Below the pieces are notes generated by a model. That model saw only the letters and a list, made by a program, of their open reading frames with translations, was not told where the DNA came from and made no database searches. Shown one piece after another: positions 9,776 through 18,374 of a DNA stretch of 64,000 nucleotides. The position numbers and the translations under genes are program-made. Origin of the DNA: Variovorax gracilis (GTDB lineage: Bacteria > Pseudomonadota > Gammaproteobacteria > Burkholderiales > Burkholderiaceae_C); the NCBI RefSeq assembly GCF_030317115.1, contig NZ_JASZYF010000002.1, positions 1 through 64,000 on the forward strand, written 5' to 3'. Within the stretch, counting starts at the first letter, position 1; the number at the start of each line of letters is the position of its first letter.

Positions 9776-10447
9776 TCAGTACCCGAGCAGATTGCGCCGC
9801 ACGTGCGTGAGGTGTCCGATACAGAGTTCGTTGGCCCGGGCGCCGTCGCGGTCCTTCAGGGCCGCGACGAGTTCGCGATGTTCACGCTGGTAGTCCAGGC
9901 GACGTTCGGGCGTGGCGCTCCTGCGCTTGAGCATGCCCCACTCGCTTTGCGCCCGCGCCTCGTTCATGCGCTGGAAAACGGCCGAGATGAAAGTGTTGTG
10001 CGCGGCATCGGCGATGGCCTCGTGCAGCTTTCCATCCCAAAGCTCGAACTCTTCGATGGTCTCCGCCGCCTCGCCCCTCTCGCAGCAGTTCTCCATTCGG
10101 TCGAAGTCGGCGTGGGTGGCATTGCCGACGACCATTGCGATGATCGCGGGCTCCAGCACGAGGCGCGCGCTCATCAGTTCCGCCGGGCTGGTCGCAAGAG
10201 GCGCGCCGCCGTGGCTGATGTTCGCCAGCGCGTGCGCCACTTCTTCGCTGACGTAGGTGCCGCTGCCCACCGTCTGCGTGATGAGCCCCCTGCCCTTCAG
10301 CTCCGAGAGAACGCGGCGAACGGTCGACCGGCTGAGCCCGAACTGCCCGCTCAGCTCGCGCTCCGTCGGCAGGCGGTGGCCTGCTCGCCACGCACGCGAT
10401 TGGAGGTTCTCGAGAATGGCTTCCCGGAGAGTCAGGGCACTTTGCAC
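9776..10447 (-). CDS. GntR/FadR-family transcriptional regulator
   Basis: A 223-residue regulator. The N-terminal winged helix carries LREAILENLQSRAWRAGHRLPTERELS in segments, with the recognition helix SRSTVRRVLSELKGRGLI and wing GSGTYVSE (about residues 10-70). The rest is an all-helical FCD effector domain (ELMSARLVLEPAIIAMV, then FDRMENC, LHEAIADAAHN and HRELVAALKDRDGARA). The start is GTG at 10447. It is divergent from the FAH-Bug unit and upstream of the other Bug gene, so local control of both is likely, with an organic acid as the expected effector. Confidence 0.88.
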   Translation of the reverse strand: MQSALTLREAILENLQSRAWRAGHRLPTERELSGQFGLSRSTVRRVLSELKGRGLITQTVGSGTYVSEEVAHALANISHGGAPLATSPAELMSARLVLEPAIIAMVVGNATHADFDRMENCCERGEAAETIEEFELWDGKLHEAIADAAHNTFISAVFQRMNEARAQSEWGMLKRRSATPERRLDYQREHRELVAALKDRDGARANELCIGHLTHVRRNLLGY

Positions 10448-10522
10448 AGTTGCAAGAATGGATGGGTTGAGGTCGGTGGTCCGATCGTATCAATCGGCCC
10501 GCGCGCAACTTCTATTGTGCAC

Positions 10523-10548
10523 TTGGTATCGGATTGGTAGCATTTGGT
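10523..10548. promoter_or_regulatory. Candidate GntR operator before the FAH gene
   Basis: Three TTGGT units start at 10523, 10534 and 10544, a spacing of 11 and 10 bp, so they lie on one helical face. They sit between the divergent GntR and FAH-family genes, with the last unit 20 nt before the FAH start. The same unit occurs in the promoter of the Bug gene at 9671-9690. Confidence 0.55.
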
Positions 10549-10567
10549 CGACATTCAGGAGATCATT

Positions 10568-11464
10568 TTGCGCATTGCAACATACCAATATCAAGGCCGA
10601 AGGCAGGTGGGCCTCGTTTCGCCGGACGGCGCGACGGTCACGGCGCTGCAGATCGACGCTCCCCGATCCCGGCGCGGCGTACTGTCGCTGATCGAGGAAC
10701 GCGCATCGGGCGCCACGCAACTGCCCTCGACCGGTGAGACGGTGCAGCTCGGCGACGTCAGGCTGGAGGCGCCGCTGCCCATGCCGCGCCGCAACATATT
10801 CTGCGTGGGTCGCAATTACCACGCGCACGCGAAAGAGCTTTCGGCTTCGGTTTTCAAGAACAACGCAGCGAAGGTGGACGCGTGGCCCATCGTGTTCACC
10901 AAGGTGCCCGAGTGCGTGATCGGCCCCAACGACGAAGTCCGCCTGCCCGGCGAATCCATTTCCGCACAGATCGACTACGAAGCCGAGCTGGCCGTGGTGA
11001 TCGGCAAAGGAGGCCGCAACATCTCGCGTGCGGATGCGCTGTCGCACGTGTTCGGCTACACCATCGTCAACGACGTTACGGCGCGCGACGTACAGATGCG
11101 CCACCAGCAGTGGGACCTCGGCAAGTCCTTCGACACGTTCTGCCCGATGGGCCCGTGGATCGTGACCGCCGACGAGATGGATGGCACGCGCACCCGGGTG
11201 CGTTGCTGGGTCAACGGCGAGCTGCGTCAGGACGGACAGACCACGGACTTCATTTTCGACATCCCGACGCTGATCGAAACCTGTTCGCGCGGTATCACAT
11301 TGCATCCGGGCGACGTGATCGCCACCGGAACGCCGGCCGGCGTCGGCATGGGCCTGACGCCGCCCCAGTGGCTGAAGGCGGGCGACGTGGTCCGCATCGA
11401 GATCGACGGGCTCGGCACCCTGGAAAACCGGTTCGTCCAGGCCGACGCGCCCAAGAATACGTAG
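10568..11464 (+). CDS. Fumarylacetoacetate hydrolase-family protein
   Basis: A 298-residue member of the FAH superfamily, whose enzymes hydrolyse or decarboxylate beta-diketone or 2-oxo acids using a divalent metal. Signature segments are FCVGRNYHAHAKE, PIVFTKVPECVIGPNDEV, IDYEAELAVVIGKGGRNIS (metal-ligand Glu residues), FGYTIVNDVTARDVQ and TGTPAGVGMGLTPPQWLKAGD. The start is TTG at 10568, preceded by CAGGAG at ideal distance; an earlier in-frame TTG at 10544 falls inside the operator repeat. It is followed 11 nt later by a Bug receptor, suggesting uptake and degradation of one compound. Confidence 0.9.
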   Translation: MRIATYQYQGRRQVGLVSPDGATVTALQIDAPRSRRGVLSLIEERASGATQLPSTGETVQLGDVRLEAPLPMPRRNIFCVGRNYHAHAKELSASVFKNNAAKVDAWPIVFTKVPECVIGPNDEVRLPGESISAQIDYEAELAVVIGKGGRNISRADALSHVFGYTIVNDVTARDVQMRHQQWDLGKSFDTFCPMGPWIVTADEMDGTRTRVRCWVNGELRQDGQTTDFIFDIPTLIETCSRGITLHPGDVIATGTPAGVGMGLTPPQWLKAGDVVRIEIDGLGTLENRFVQADAPKNT

Positions 11465-11475
11465 GAGACAAACAC

Positions 11476-12459
11476 ATGCTTCAACCCCGACGCGCGCTGC
11501 TGCGCGCCGCGCTCCTGGCGGCCGCGTGCTGCGCCGCCACAGCCGCGATGGCCCAGGGTGGCTGGCCCGAGAAGCCAATCACGATGATCGTGCCCTTCCC
11601 TCCCGGTGGCGTTGCCGACACCGTAGCGCGGCCGGTCGCCGAATCGCTGTCGCGCGAGTTGAAACAGGCGGTGATCGTCGAGAACAAGGCCGGAGCAGGC
11701 GGCGCGGTCGGCATCGGCTTCGTCGCCCGTGCGCCAGCGGACGGCTACACGGTGCTGCTGAGCCTTTCATCGATCTCGATCCTTCCCGAGGCCGACGCGA
11801 TCCTCGAACGCAAGCCCGCCTACCAGATGAACCAGTTCAAGCCGATCGCCCGCTTCACCGCGGATCCGACCGTGCTGGTGGTGCGCGCCGACGCGCCGTG
11901 GAAGACCTTGTCGGAATTCGTCGCCGATGCGCGCGTCAAGCCCGGAACTTACAACTACGGAAGTTCCGGCAACTACGGCACGATGCACGTGCCGATGGAG
12001 ATGCTGAAGAACGCCGCCGGATTCCGGATGACGCACATCCCTTACACGGGTGCAGGGCCCGCCATCGTCGCCCTGCTCGCAGGGCAGGTCGATGCCGTGG
12101 CAAGCGGACCGTCCACCGTGGTGCAGCAGATCAAGGCCGGCAAGCTTCGCGCGCTGGCGCATTGGGGCGACAAGCCGCTGGCCGCGCTGCCGGACTTGCC
12201 GAGCCTGGAACAGGCCGGCTACAAGGTGAAGTTCGCGCAGTGGTCGGGCCTTTTCGTGCCCGCGGGCACGCCGGACGACATCGTGCGAAAGCTGCGCGCC
12301 GCCTCGGCCAAGGTCGCCGCGGACCCCGCCGTGGTGCAAGTGATCGAGCGCGCAGGCAGTCCCCTGGCCTACCTCGACGCACCCGAATTCCAGACGTACT
12401 GGAACGCCGACGCAAACACGATGACCGACGCGGTGCGCAAGATCGGCAGGGTCGAGTAG
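11476..12459 (+). CDS. Bug-family tripartite tricarboxylate transporter receptor
   Basis: A 327-residue periplasmic receptor. The leader (RRALLRAALLAAACC to AAMAQG) is a clear signal peptide. Bug motifs follow: MIVPFPPGGVADTVARP, VIVENKAGAGGAVGIGF, DGYTVLLSLSSIS, HIPYTGAGPAIVALLAGQVD and VPAGTPDDIVRKLRAA. The ribosome site TAGGAGACAAACAC overlaps the end of the FAH gene, so the two are cotranscribed. It lacks adjacent TctAB permease genes. A strong terminator follows 37 nt after the stop. Confidence 0.9.
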   Translation: MLQPRRALLRAALLAAACCAATAAMAQGGWPEKPITMIVPFPPGGVADTVARPVAESLSRELKQAVIVENKAGAGGAVGIGFVARAPADGYTVLLSLSSISILPEADAILERKPAYQMNQFKPIARFTADPTVLVVRADAPWKTLSEFVADARVKPGTYNYGSSGNYGTMHVPMEMLKNAAGFRMTHIPYTGAGPAIVALLAGQVDAVASGPSTVVQQIKAGKLRALAHWGDKPLAALPDLPSLEQAGYKVKFAQWSGLFVPAGTPDDIVRKLRAASAKVAADPAVVQVIERAGSPLAYLDAPEFQTYWNADANTMTDAVRKIGRVE

Positions 12460-12496
12460 CGATGCCCGGGAGGCACTAAGGCAATGCGCAGAAAAG

Positions 12497-12521
12497 GCGG
12501 CCCCGACGGCCGCTTTTTTTT
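12497..12521 (+). terminator. Rho-independent terminator after the FAH-Bug unit
   Basis: GCGGCC (12497-12502) pairs with GGCCGC (12508-12513) around a five-base loop, preceded by AAAAG and followed by eight T residues. Confidence 0.88.
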
Positions 12522-12899
12522 CGCGCGGCCGCTGCCCTGGGAATAGTTCACGTTGATTGTCGCGCTTTGCGCGTTTGTCCGTATGCCTTCGCCGAGCCAT
12601 GGGCGTTGGGCACGGAAATAGACATTGAAGCCATATGGAAAGACGGACACGTGTAGATGACGAAATCCGACAGCGTCGCCTTCCGCGCTCCCACGAAGAT
12701 TCCCATCGACAGGTCGGGCGGACACGCCAGGACTTCGTGATTGTTTCGACGACCGCAGCAGCCATTCCCATGAACTTTTTCACCTTCTTGTTGTTCTTAA
12801 CGGAAAAGCAAGAAAAGCAATTTGCTGGAGGCGTTCTTTGTTCTATGCTTTAACCAAGTTCCTGCTTGAGGAGTCGATCCAAAGCGTGCACACATCACC
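12522..12899. other. Gene-poor interval upstream of prkA
   Basis: About 380 nt between the terminator of the Bug unit and the sigma-54 promoter of prkA. I see no open frame with recognisable protein sequence on either strand and no tRNA-like fold. Its base composition is visibly more AT-rich than flanking genes, especially at 12770-12860. Activator-binding sites for the sigma-54 promoter would be expected here, but I could not find a convincing NtrC-type dyad. Confidence 0.5.
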
Positions 12900-12914
12900 T
12901 GGCACCATTCCTGC
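12900..12914 (+). promoter_or_regulatory. Sigma-54 promoter of the prkA operon
   Basis: TGGCACCATTCCTGC matches the consensus TGGCACG-N4-TTGC with exact -24/-12 spacing; only the seventh and twelfth bases differ. Transcription would begin roughly 10-12 nt downstream, giving a leader of about 55 nt before the prkA ATG at 12980. Sigma-54 dependence of the homologous yeaGH genes is known in E. coli. Confidence 0.8.
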
Positions 12915-12979
12915 GAACGATGCAACGTGTGCAGCACGGAAACTCCGGGCAGCGCCCCGCTGACTCGATGGAGGTGTCT

Positions 12980-14902
12980 ATGGATGTCATCAGCAACTTC
13001 GCCGCTCGTTACGAGCGTACGCGCGAAGAGGTCCTGTCCCTGCAGGAATATCTTGAGATCTGCAAACGGGAGCCCATGGCGTACGCCACCGCGGCTGAAC
13101 GTATGCTCGAAGCCATCGGTGAACCCGAACTGGTGGATACGCGCAACGACCCTCGCCTGTCGCGCATCTTCGCCAACAAGGTCATCAAGATCTACCCGGC
13201 CTTCCGCGAGTTCTACGGCATGGAGGACGCCATCGAGCAGGTGGTTTCGTACTTCCGGCATGGTGCGCAAGGGCTGGAAGAGAAGAAGCAGATCCTCTAT
13301 CTGCTGGGGCCGGTCGGCGGCGGCAAGAGCTCGATCGCCGAGCGCCTCAAGCAGTTGATGGAGCACGTGCCCTTCTATTCGATCAAGGGTTCGCCGGTCA
13401 ACGAAACGCCGCTCGGGCTCTTCGACGCGACAGAAGACGGCGAGATCCTCGAGAAGGAATACGGCATCCCTCGCCGCTACCTGCAGCGAATCCTCTCGCC
13501 CTGGGCCGTGAAGCGCCTCGAGGAGTTCGGCGGCGACATCCGAAAGTTCCAGGTCGTGAAGCGCTACCCCTCGGTGTTGCGGCAGATTGCCGTCGCCAAG
13601 ACCGAGCCGGGTGACGAGAACAACCAGGACATCTCCTCGCTGGTCGGCAAGATCGACATCCGCAAGCTCGAGGACTTCGCGCAGGACGATCCCGACGCCT
13701 ACGCCTATTCCGGTGGCCTGTGCCTGGCCAACCAGGGCTTGCTGGAATTCGTCGAAATGTTCAAGGCACCCATCAAGGTGCTGCATCCTCTGCTGACGGC
13801 CACGCAGGAAGGCAACTTCAAGGGCACCGAAGGCTTCGGTGCCATCCCCTTCGATGGCATCGTGCTCGCACACAGCAACGAGAGCGAGTGGAAGGCCTTC
13901 CGCAACAACAAGAACAACGAGGCCTTCCTCGACCGCATCTACATCGTCAAGGTGCCGTACTGCCTGCGCGTCTCCGAAGAGATCAAGATCTACGAGAAGC
14001 TGGTACGCAATTCGTCTCTTGCAGCAGCGCCCTGCGCACCCGGCACGCTGCGCATGATGGCGCAGTTCTCGGTGCTCACGCGCCTCAAGGAGCCCGAGAA
14101 CTCCAGCATCTTCAGCAAGATGCAGGTCTACGACGGCGACAACCTGAAGGACACGGACCCCAAGGCCAAGTCCATCCAGGAGTACCGCGACTACGCGGGC
14201 GTCGACGAGGGCATGAGCGGCACTTCGACGCGCTTTGCGTTCAAGATCATCTCCAAGGTCTTCAACTTCGACAGCAGCGAGGTCGCGGCGAACCCCGTGC
14301 ACCTCATGTATGTGCTCGAGCAGCAGATCGAGCGCGAGCAGTTTGCGCCCGAGACGGAGCAGAAGTACCTGTCCTACATCAAGGAGCTGATGGCGCCGCG
14401 CTATGCGGAGTTCATCGGCAAGGAGATCCAGACGGCGTACCTCGAGAGCTACTCCGAATACGGGCAGAACATCTTCGACCGCTACGTGACCTACGCCGAC
14501 TACTGGATCCAGGACCAGGAGTACCGCGACCAGGACACCGGCGAAGTCTTCGACCGCGGATCGCTCAATGCCGAACTCGAGAAGATCGAGAAGCCCGCGG
14601 GGATCAGCAACCCCAAGGACTTCCGTAACGAGATCGTGAACTTCGTGCTGCGCGCGCGAGCCGGCAACGCGGGCAAGAACCCGCTGTGGACCAGCTACGA
14701 GAAGCTGCGCACGGTGATCGAGAAGAAGATGTTCTCCAACACCGAGGAACTGCTGCCTGTCATCAGTTTCAATGCCAAGAGCAGCGCCGACGAGCTCAAG
14801 AAGCACGAGGACTTCGTCAATCGCATGGTGCAGAAGGGTTACACCGCCAAACAGGTGCGTCTGCTGTGCGAGTGGTATTTGCGCGTTCGCAAGAGCTCAT
14901 GA
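12980..14902 (+). CDS. prkA: PrkA-family serine protein kinase / AAA+ protein (YeaG)
   Basis: A 640-residue homologue of E. coli YeaG and Bacillus PrkA. The N-terminal PrkA AAA domain contains LQEYLEICKREPMAYATAAER and a Walker A loop, GPVGGGKSSIAERL, near residue 115; the C-terminal kinase-like domain is intact. The ATG at 12980 is chosen because GGAGGTG precedes it by about five bases and the N-terminus (MDVISNFAARYE) aligns with YeaG; upstream in-frame codons give unrelated sequence. It leads the prkA-yeaH-ycgB cluster behind a sigma-54 promoter. Homologues act in starvation and stress adaptation; the molecular target here is unknown. Confidence 0.93.
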   Translation: MDVISNFAARYERTREEVLSLQEYLEICKREPMAYATAAERMLEAIGEPELVDTRNDPRLSRIFANKVIKIYPAFREFYGMEDAIEQVVSYFRHGAQGLEEKKQILYLLGPVGGGKSSIAERLKQLMEHVPFYSIKGSPVNETPLGLFDATEDGEILEKEYGIPRRYLQRILSPWAVKRLEEFGGDIRKFQVVKRYPSVLRQIAVAKTEPGDENNQDISSLVGKIDIRKLEDFAQDDPDAYAYSGGLCLANQGLLEFVEMFKAPIKVLHPLLTATQEGNFKGTEGFGAIPFDGIVLAHSNESEWKAFRNNKNNEAFLDRIYIVKVPYCLRVSEEIKIYEKLVRNSSLAAAPCAPGTLRMMAQFSVLTRLKEPENSSIFSKMQVYDGDNLKDTDPKAKSIQEYRDYAGVDEGMSGTSTRFAFKIISKVFNFDSSEVAANPVHLMYVLEQQIEREQFAPETEQKYLSYIKELMAPRYAEFIGKEIQTAYLESYSEYGQNIFDRYVTYADYWIQDQEYRDQDTGEVFDRGSLNAELEKIEKPAGISNPKDFRNEIVNFVLRARAGNAGKNPLWTSYEKLRTVIEKKMFSNTEELLPVISFNAKSSADELKKHEDFVNRMVQKGYTAKQVRLLCEWYLRVRKSS

Positions 14903-14923
14903 TGAGCTGAAGGAGTTCCGGCC

Positions 14924-16213
14924 GTGGCCATGCTGCAGCAGATCATCGACCGCCGGTTGTCGGGCAAGAACAAGTCCATTGGCAACCGCGAGCGTTTCCT
15001 GCGGCGTTACCGCGAGCAGATCGGTGATGCCGTGCGCCGCGCCGTCAGCGGCCGCGGCATCCGCGACCTCGAACAGGGCGAGGACATCACGCTGCCCAAG
15101 CGCGATGTGTCCGAGCCGGTGTTCGGCCATGGCCAGGGCGGCGACCGCGAGTACGTGCATCCGGGCAACAAGGAGTACGTCAAGGGCGACCGCATCGAGC
15201 GGCCGCAAGGCGGCGGCGGATCGGGCAGCGGCTCGCAGGCCGGCGACGGCGAAGGGGGCGAAGACGATTTCGTCTTCCGCCTGACCAAGGAAGAGTTCAT
15301 GCGGGTCTTTTTCGAGGACCTTGCCCTGCCCCACCTGATCCGCACCCAGTTGGCCGAAGTGCCGGAATGGAAGAGCCATCGCGCGGGCTTCGTCAGCGAC
15401 GGCAATCCGAGCAACCTGCATGTCGTGCGTTCGATGCGCGGCGCACTGGCGCGGCGCATCGCGCTGGGCGGCGACTCCCGGCGCGAGATCCGAGAACTCG
15501 AGGCGCACCTGCTGCATCTGCAGCGCAGCCCGCGCGCGGCAGATGCGCTGGTGCAACGCGAGATCCGCGAAACCGAAGCGAGGCTCGAGGAACTGCGCGG
15601 CAAGGCCAAGCGCATTCCGTATCTCGACCCCATCGACCTGCGCTACCGCAACCGCGTGAAGGTGCCGGTGCCTTCGGCCAAGGCGGTGATGTTCTGCCTG
15701 ATGGACGTCTCCGGCTCGATGGACGAGGCGCGCAAGGACATGTCCAAGCGCTTCTTCATGCTGTTGTACATGTTCCTGACCCGGCACTACGAGAAGATCG
15801 ACCTCGTTTTCATTCGCCACCACACGCAGGCCGCCGAAGTCACCGAAGAAGAGTTTTTCCATGCCACCGAGACCGGTGGCACCGTGGTCTCCAGCGCCCT
15901 CACCTTGATGAACGAAATCATCCGTGCGCGCTACCCGAGCAACGAGTGGAACATCTACGGAGCGCAGGCCAGCGACGGCGACAACTGGCACCAGGACAGC
16001 GGCCGCTGCCGTGAGCTCCTGAGCGAGCATCTGCTGCCGGTGGTGCGCTACTACGCTTATGTACAGGTGGCCGAGGCCGAGCAGAACATGTGGGAGGAAT
16101 ACACCCAGCTGGTCGGCTCGCACAAGAACTTTGCCATGCGCAAGGTGGCCGATGCACAGGACATCTACCCCGTGTTCCGCGACCTGTTCAAGAAAGAGAG
16201 AGGACCGGCGTGA
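14924..16213 (+). CDS. yeaH: DUF444 / YeaH family protein with VWA-like domain
   Basis: A 429-residue YeaH homologue. The N-terminus IDRRLSGKNKSIGNRERFLRR in pieces is diagnostic. A Gly/Ser-rich linker lies near residues 85-105. The C-terminal half is a von Willebrand A-like domain with the metal-ion site MDVSGSMDEARKD near residue 265 and a TGGTVVSSAL segment. The start is GTG at 14924 with AAGGAG eight bases earlier; the ATG six bases on is too distant. It follows prkA by 21 nt and its stop overlaps the ycgB start, so all three are co-expressed. Confidence 0.9.
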   Translation: MAMLQQIIDRRLSGKNKSIGNRERFLRRYREQIGDAVRRAVSGRGIRDLEQGEDITLPKRDVSEPVFGHGQGGDREYVHPGNKEYVKGDRIERPQGGGGSGSGSQAGDGEGGEDDFVFRLTKEEFMRVFFEDLALPHLIRTQLAEVPEWKSHRAGFVSDGNPSNLHVVRSMRGALARRIALGGDSRREIRELEAHLLHLQRSPRAADALVQREIRETEARLEELRGKAKRIPYLDPIDLRYRNRVKVPVPSAKAVMFCLMDVSGSMDEARKDMSKRFFMLLYMFLTRHYEKIDLVFIRHHTQAAEVTEEEFFHATETGGTVVSSALTLMNEIIRARYPSNEWNIYGAQASDGDNWHQDSGRCRELLSEHLLPVVRYYAYVQVAEAEQNMWEEYTQLVGSHKNFAMRKVADAQDIYPVFRDLFKKERGPA

Positions 16214-17727
16214 ACGCGAAGACCCGAACCCCCTTGCCCAGCCCGTCGGACTGGACTTTCGAACTGATCGAGCAGTACCACGGCGAGATCGCCCGCGTGG
16301 CACGCGGATACAAGCTGGACACCTACGCCAACCAGCTGGAGATCATCACGGCCGAGCAGATGATGGACGCCTACGCATCGGTGGGCATGCCGGTCATCTA
16401 CCGCCACTGGTCCTACGGCAAGCAGTTCATTGCCACCGAGAAGAACTACCGCCGCGGCCACATGGGCCTGGCCTATGAGATCGTGATCAATTCCGATCCG
16501 TGCATCGCCTACCTCATGGAAGAAAACACCATGGCGATGCAGGCCCTGGTGATTGCCCATGCTGCCTACGGCCACAACAGTTTCTTCAAGGGCAACTACC
16601 TCTTCAAGATGTGGACGGATGCCTCGTCCATCATCGACTACCTGGTCTATGCCCGGAACTACATCTCGGAGTGCGAGGAGCGCCACGGTGTGTCCGCCGT
16701 CGAGGACCTGCTGGATTCCTGCCACGCCCTGATGAACCATGGCGTGGATCGCTACCGCCGACCTCAAAGGCTTTCGCTCAGCCAGGAACAGGCGCGCCGC
16801 GAGGAGCGCGAGCACCACCTGCAACAGCAGGTCAATGACCTGTGGCGCACCCTGCCCCGGCGAAGCGGCCGGAGCGCCGAAGAGGAAGAGGCGTCCAGGC
16901 GCTTTCCCGCGGAGCCGCAGGAGAACCTGCTGTACTTCATCGAGAAAAATGCACCATTGTTGGAACCCTGGCAACGCGAAGTGGTGCGTATCGTGCGCAA
17001 AATCGGGCAGTACTTCTACCCGCAGCGCCAGACGCAGGTGATGAACGAGGGTTGGGCCACTTTCTGGCACTACACCCTGCTCAATACGCTCTACGACGAA
17101 GGCCTGCTGGCGGACGGCTTCATGATGGAGTGGCTACAGTCGCACACCAACGTCGTCTACCAGCCGCCGATCGGCCATCGCGCCTACAGCGGCATCAATC
17201 CCTATGCCCTCGGATTCGCGATGTACACGGATCTCCGTCGCATTTGCGAAAAGCCGACCGATGAAGACAAGCGCTGGTTCCCCGATCTGGCGGGCACCCC
17301 CTGGCAGACTTCGCTCGACTACGCCATGCGCAATTTCAAGGACGAGAGCTTTATCGGCCAATTCCTTTCGCCCAAGCTGATGCGCGATTTCCGCTTTTTT
17401 GCGGTGCGCGACCAGGAAAGCGAGCCCGAACTGGAGGTTTCAGCCATCCACGACGACAGCGGCTACCGCCAGTTGCGTGAATCGCTGTCGCGCCAGTACG
17501 ACCTCAACCACCGCGAGCCCAACATCCAGGTGTGGAGCGTCAACCTGCGCGGCGACCGGTCGCTGACCCTGCGCCACACGCAGCACAACAACCGCCCGCT
17601 GCACGACGATTCGCAGGAAGTGCTCAAGCACGTGGCGCGGCTGTGGGGCTTCGACGTCCATCTGGAGAGCGTCGACAGCCAGGGCCGCGTGAACCACCGC
17701 AAGGTTCCGGGGCCGCAGGCTGCGTAG
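16210..17727 (+). CDS. ycgB: SpoVR family protein (YcgB)
   Basis: A 505-residue SpoVR/YcgB homologue (E. coli YcgB is about 510). The characteristic DWTFELIEQYHGEI, GMPVIYRHWSYGKQF, VINSDPCIAYLMEENTM, NEGWATFWHYTLLN and NPYALGFAMYTDLRRI segments appear in order. Histidine- and Glu-rich HGHNS-type motifs suggest a metal site, but this is inferred. The GTG start overlaps the yeaH stop as GTGA. Its biochemical role is undefined in any organism I know; co-occurrence with prkA and yeaH is conserved across proteobacteria. Confidence 0.92.
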   Translation: MNAKTRTPLPSPSDWTFELIEQYHGEIARVARGYKLDTYANQLEIITAEQMMDAYASVGMPVIYRHWSYGKQFIATEKNYRRGHMGLAYEIVINSDPCIAYLMEENTMAMQALVIAHAAYGHNSFFKGNYLFKMWTDASSIIDYLVYARNYISECEERHGVSAVEDLLDSCHALMNHGVDRYRRPQRLSLSQEQARREEREHHLQQQVNDLWRTLPRRSGRSAEEEEASRRFPAEPQENLLYFIEKNAPLLEPWQREVVRIVRKIGQYFYPQRQTQVMNEGWATFWHYTLLNTLYDEGLLADGFMMEWLQSHTNVVYQPPIGHRAYSGINPYALGFAMYTDLRRICEKPTDEDKRWFPDLAGTPWQTSLDYAMRNFKDESFIGQFLSPKLMRDFRFFAVRDQESEPELEVSAIHDDSGYRQLRESLSRQYDLNHREPNIQVWSVNLRGDRSLTLRHTQHNNRPLHDDSQEVLKHVARLWGFDVHLESVDSQGRVNHRKVPGPQAA

Positions 17728-17735
17728 CCGGGCAA

Positions 17736-18374
17736 TCAGCGTGGCAGCTTGAGCTTGGCGCGTGCCTTCAGCGCCTGCTCGCGGGCGTGGCAGCCCTCGA
17801 TGTGATCGTTGACCAGGCCCATGGCCTGCATGAAGGCATAGACGGTCGTCGGTCCGACGAAGCTCCAGCCGCGCTTCTTCAAGTCCTTGGACATCGCCAC
17901 CGACTCGGCCGACGTCGTCATCGCGCGCAAGGCCTCGTGCGTGATCCGCTTCGGACGCGAGCTTGCTTCAGGTTCGAAGCGCCACGCATAGGCAGCCAGG
18001 GAGCCGAATTCCTGGCGCAGTTCGAGCACACGCTGCGCGTTGTTGATGGCCGACTCGATCTTGCCGCGATGCCGCACGATGCCCGCATCGGCGAGCAGTC
18101 GCGCGATGTCGTCGGCGCCGAAGCGCGCTACGCGCTCGGCCTCGAACTGCGCAAAGCCGCGCCGGAAGGCCTCCCGCTTGTTGAGGATCGTCAGCCAACT
18201 CAACCCCGCCTGGAAGCCTTCGAGGCACAGCTTCTCGAAAAGCCTCCGGTCGTCCGTGACCGGAAAGCCCCATTCGCTATCGTGGTAATCCCGATAGATC
18301 TGCGTCGATTCGCACCAGCGGCAGCGCAAGGCACCATCCGCGCCTTCGAACAAGCCTGCCCGCTCGCTCATCAT
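17736..18374 (-). CDS. tag: DNA-3-methyladenine glycosylase I
   Basis: A 212-residue base-excision repair enzyme that removes 3-methyladenine from alkylated DNA. The zinc-snap ligands are visible: Cys in RCRWCES and His in [10 protein letters not shown] at the N-terminus, His and Cys in [12 protein letters not shown] near the C-terminus. The [18 protein letters not shown] and [14 protein letters not shown] helices are conserved. The ATG at 18374 overlaps the stop of the upstream enolase-superfamily gene (ATGA); a second ATG follows immediately. It converges on ycgB with only eight bases between stops. Confidence 0.94.
   Translation of the reverse strand: MMSERAGLFEGADGALRCRWCESTQIYRDYHDSEWGFPVTDDRRLFEKLCLEGFQAGLSWLTILNKREAFRRGFAQFEAERVARFGADDIARLLADAGIVRHRGKIESAINNAQRVLELRQEFGSLAAYAWRFEPEASSRPKRITHEALRAMTTSAESVAMSKDLKKRGWSFVGPTTVYAFMQAMGLVNDHIEGCHAREQALKARAKLKLPR

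Noticed and set aside
11767..12783. Minus-strand frame covering the prkA upstream gap
   Set aside because: Most of it is antisense to the Bug gene, and the part in the gap shows no family resemblance or ribosome site.
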